DNA of 64,000 nt from Lutraria lutraria (taxonomy: Eukaryota > Mollusca > Bivalvia > Venerida > Mactridae): positions 26,523,912-26,587,911 of the forward strand of contig OZ026848.1 in assembly GCA_964023205.1 (NCBI GenBank), read 5' to 3'. This document shows, in pieces, positions 63,131-64,000 of this stretch. The notes below the pieces were generated by a model that worked only from the letters and a program-made list of their open reading frames with translations, had not been told where the DNA came from and did no database searches. Position numbers and translations under genes: made by a program. How positions within the stretch are numbered: position 1 is the stretch's first letter; each line of letters opens with the position of its first letter.

Positions 63131-64000
63131 AATTTTGTACTTTGTCAAAATTTGGAAATTTCTGCAGGTCCCGACCTGGAGAGATTTTTCGATTTTCATG
63201 GAAAAAATATTTCGTTCAAAAGTGGTCTTATGATACATCCTATTGTTTGTTCCATGTAATCGAATGCAAAAATGTATATATAAACAAGTTTTAGGAAATA
63301 TTGTACTTTGTCAAAATTTGGAAATTTCTGCAGGTCCCGACCTGGAGAGATTTTTGGATTTTGATGGAAAAAAATATTTCGTTCAAAAGTGGTCTTATGA
63401 TACATCCTATTGTTTGTTACATGTAATCGATTGCAAAAATGTATATACAAATGTATAAACAAGTTTTAGGAAATATTGTACTTTGTCAAAATTTGGAAAT
63501 TTCTGCAGGTCCCGACCTGGAGAGATTTTTGGATTTTCATGGAAAAAAATATTTCGTTCAAAGTGGTCTTATGATACATCCTATTGTTTGTTCCATGTAA
63601 TCGAATGCAAAAATGTATATATAAACAAGTTTTAGGAAATTTTGTACTTTGTCAAAATTTGGAAATTTCTGCAGGTCCCGACCTGGAGAGATTTTTCGAT
63701 TTTCATGGAAAAAAATATTTCGTTCAAAAGTGGTCTTATGATACATCCTAATGTTTGTTCCATGTAATCGAATGCAGAAATGTATATATAAACAAGTTTT
63801 AAGAAATTTTGTACTTTGTCAAAATTTGGAAATTTCTGCAGGTCCCGACCTGGAGAGATTTTTCGATTTTCATGGAAAAAAATATTTCGTTCAAAAGTGG
63901 TCTTATGATACATCCTATTGTTTGTTCCATGTAATCGAATGCAAAATTGTATATATAAACAAGTTTTAGGAAATTTTGTACTTTGTCAAAATTTGGAAAT

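Larger units (their letters stand above)
1..64000. repeat. Continuous satellite DNA array, 167-bp basic monomer, organised in higher-order repeats
   Basis: Every stretch read across the window is a recognisable copy of the same unit: gaaat(a/t)ttgtacttt ... ctgcaggtcccgacctgg ... atttcgttcaaaagtggtc ... tgttccatgtaatcg ... ataaacaagttttag. Distances between equivalent points are 153, 166, 167 or 175 bp, with rare 174 and other one-base variants, all head-to-tail on the same strand. The window begins inside a monomer (atgatacatcc) and ends inside one (aatttggaaat), so both array edges lie outside. No interval contains unrelated sequence. Composition is about 30% G+C. The unit length is near one nucleosome repeat, as in many centromeric satellites (171-bp human alpha satellite, roughly 180-bp Arabidopsis satellite), but the sequence is not one I recognise. 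A centromeric or pericentromeric location is inference. Confidence 0.98.
53369..64000 (+). repeat. More divergent satellite domain with private indels
   Basis: Private variants become denser here: catgggaaaaaat, acaaaggtataaac, atatataaaaagtttt (one base short, near 54358, 58253 and 62781), gacctagag (58149, 62679), catgctattg, atattttgttc (58517, 63047), ttttaagaaat (near 59439, 63801), tactctgtc (near 53728), cgaattcag (near 53853) and tatataaaaaaattttag (near 60755). The A/B/C/D classes still apply. The higher diversity could mean an older or less homogenised part of the array. Confidence 0.8.

Noticed and set aside
1..64000. CRISPR array
   Set aside because: There are no short direct repeats separated by unique spacers. 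The full 167-bp unit repeats without unique sequence between copies.
1..64000. Transposon, LTR element or viral insertion inside the array
   Set aside because: I found no break in monomer succession, no target-site duplication and no transposase or reverse-transcriptase-like frame.
1..64000. The whole window as an assembly artefact from repeated read stacking
   Set aside because: Adjacent units carry distinct, nested private variants and consistent offsets, which simple stacking would not produce. Local collapse or misordering cannot be excluded from sequence alone.
1..64000. Identification as alpha satellite, Arabidopsis 180-bp or rice CentO satellite
   Set aside because: Lengths are similar but I see no sequence resemblance to what I know of those families, so no name is assigned.

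Overview
The whole 64-kb window is one uninterrupted, head-to-tail satellite DNA array. I see no unique sequence, gene, RNA gene, transposon or CRISPR array in it. The basic monomer is 167 bp and about 30% G+C (51 of 167 bases counted by hand in the copy at 26330-26496). Roughly 380 monomers fill the window, all in the same orientation, and the array runs off both ends. The array type, monomer length and lack of any prokaryotic gene point to a eukaryotic heterochromatic array, probably centromeric or pericentromeric. I do not recognise the family and cannot name the species. CpG is not depleted (3-4 per monomer against about 3.8 expected from base composition). This argues weakly against a genome with heavy CpG methylation and mutation to TpG.

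Using a phase that starts at the gaaat following the conserved ttttag, four length classes explain almost everything. A = 167 bp. B = 175 bp, with an 8-bp net insertion near the 3' end, usually coupled with gttacatg and atcgattgc. C = 166 bp, with one A lost from the caaaag run. D = 153 bp, with a clean 14-bp deletion that removes a perfect dyad. D occurs about 29 times, C about 42 times, B well over 100 times, and A makes up the rest. Substitution markers (attg/tttg, ggatttt/cgatttt, gatgg/catgg, acatcc/acttcc, gcagaaatg, gccgaaatg and others) subdivide the classes further.

The classes form higher-order repeats (HORs) that change along the window. At 0-10 kb there are an 829-bp pentamer D-B-A-A-A (duplicated at 3.0-4.7 kb) and a segmental copy at 4543-bp offset. 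At 10.8-20 kb there is a 2704-bp 16-mer (two full copies, 14045-19452) plus a block repeated at 7262-bp offset. At 20.8-26.3 kb there are two different 10-mers of identical length, 1679 bp. At 26.0-27.0 kb there is a run of six plain A monomers. At 27-32 kb there are 2361/2194-bp offset repeats marked by a six-A variant. At 35-45 kb there are 2028/2536/1708/2224-bp units with stepwise expansion of a B-B-C trimer (516 bp). At 46-53 kb there is a 2.8-kb block repeated at 4370-bp offset. At 53.4-64 kb there is a more divergent section with its own private variants and a 4531-bp offset duplication. This is the footprint expected of unequal exchange or amplification with local homogenisation.

The many short open frames (up to 218 codons) are by-products of the repeat. 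Each monomer also carries a CENP-B-box-like 17-mer (12 of 17 positions), a perfect TATATAAA (split in B), a PstI site and a 14-bp dyad. These are sequence observations only, with no demonstrated function.
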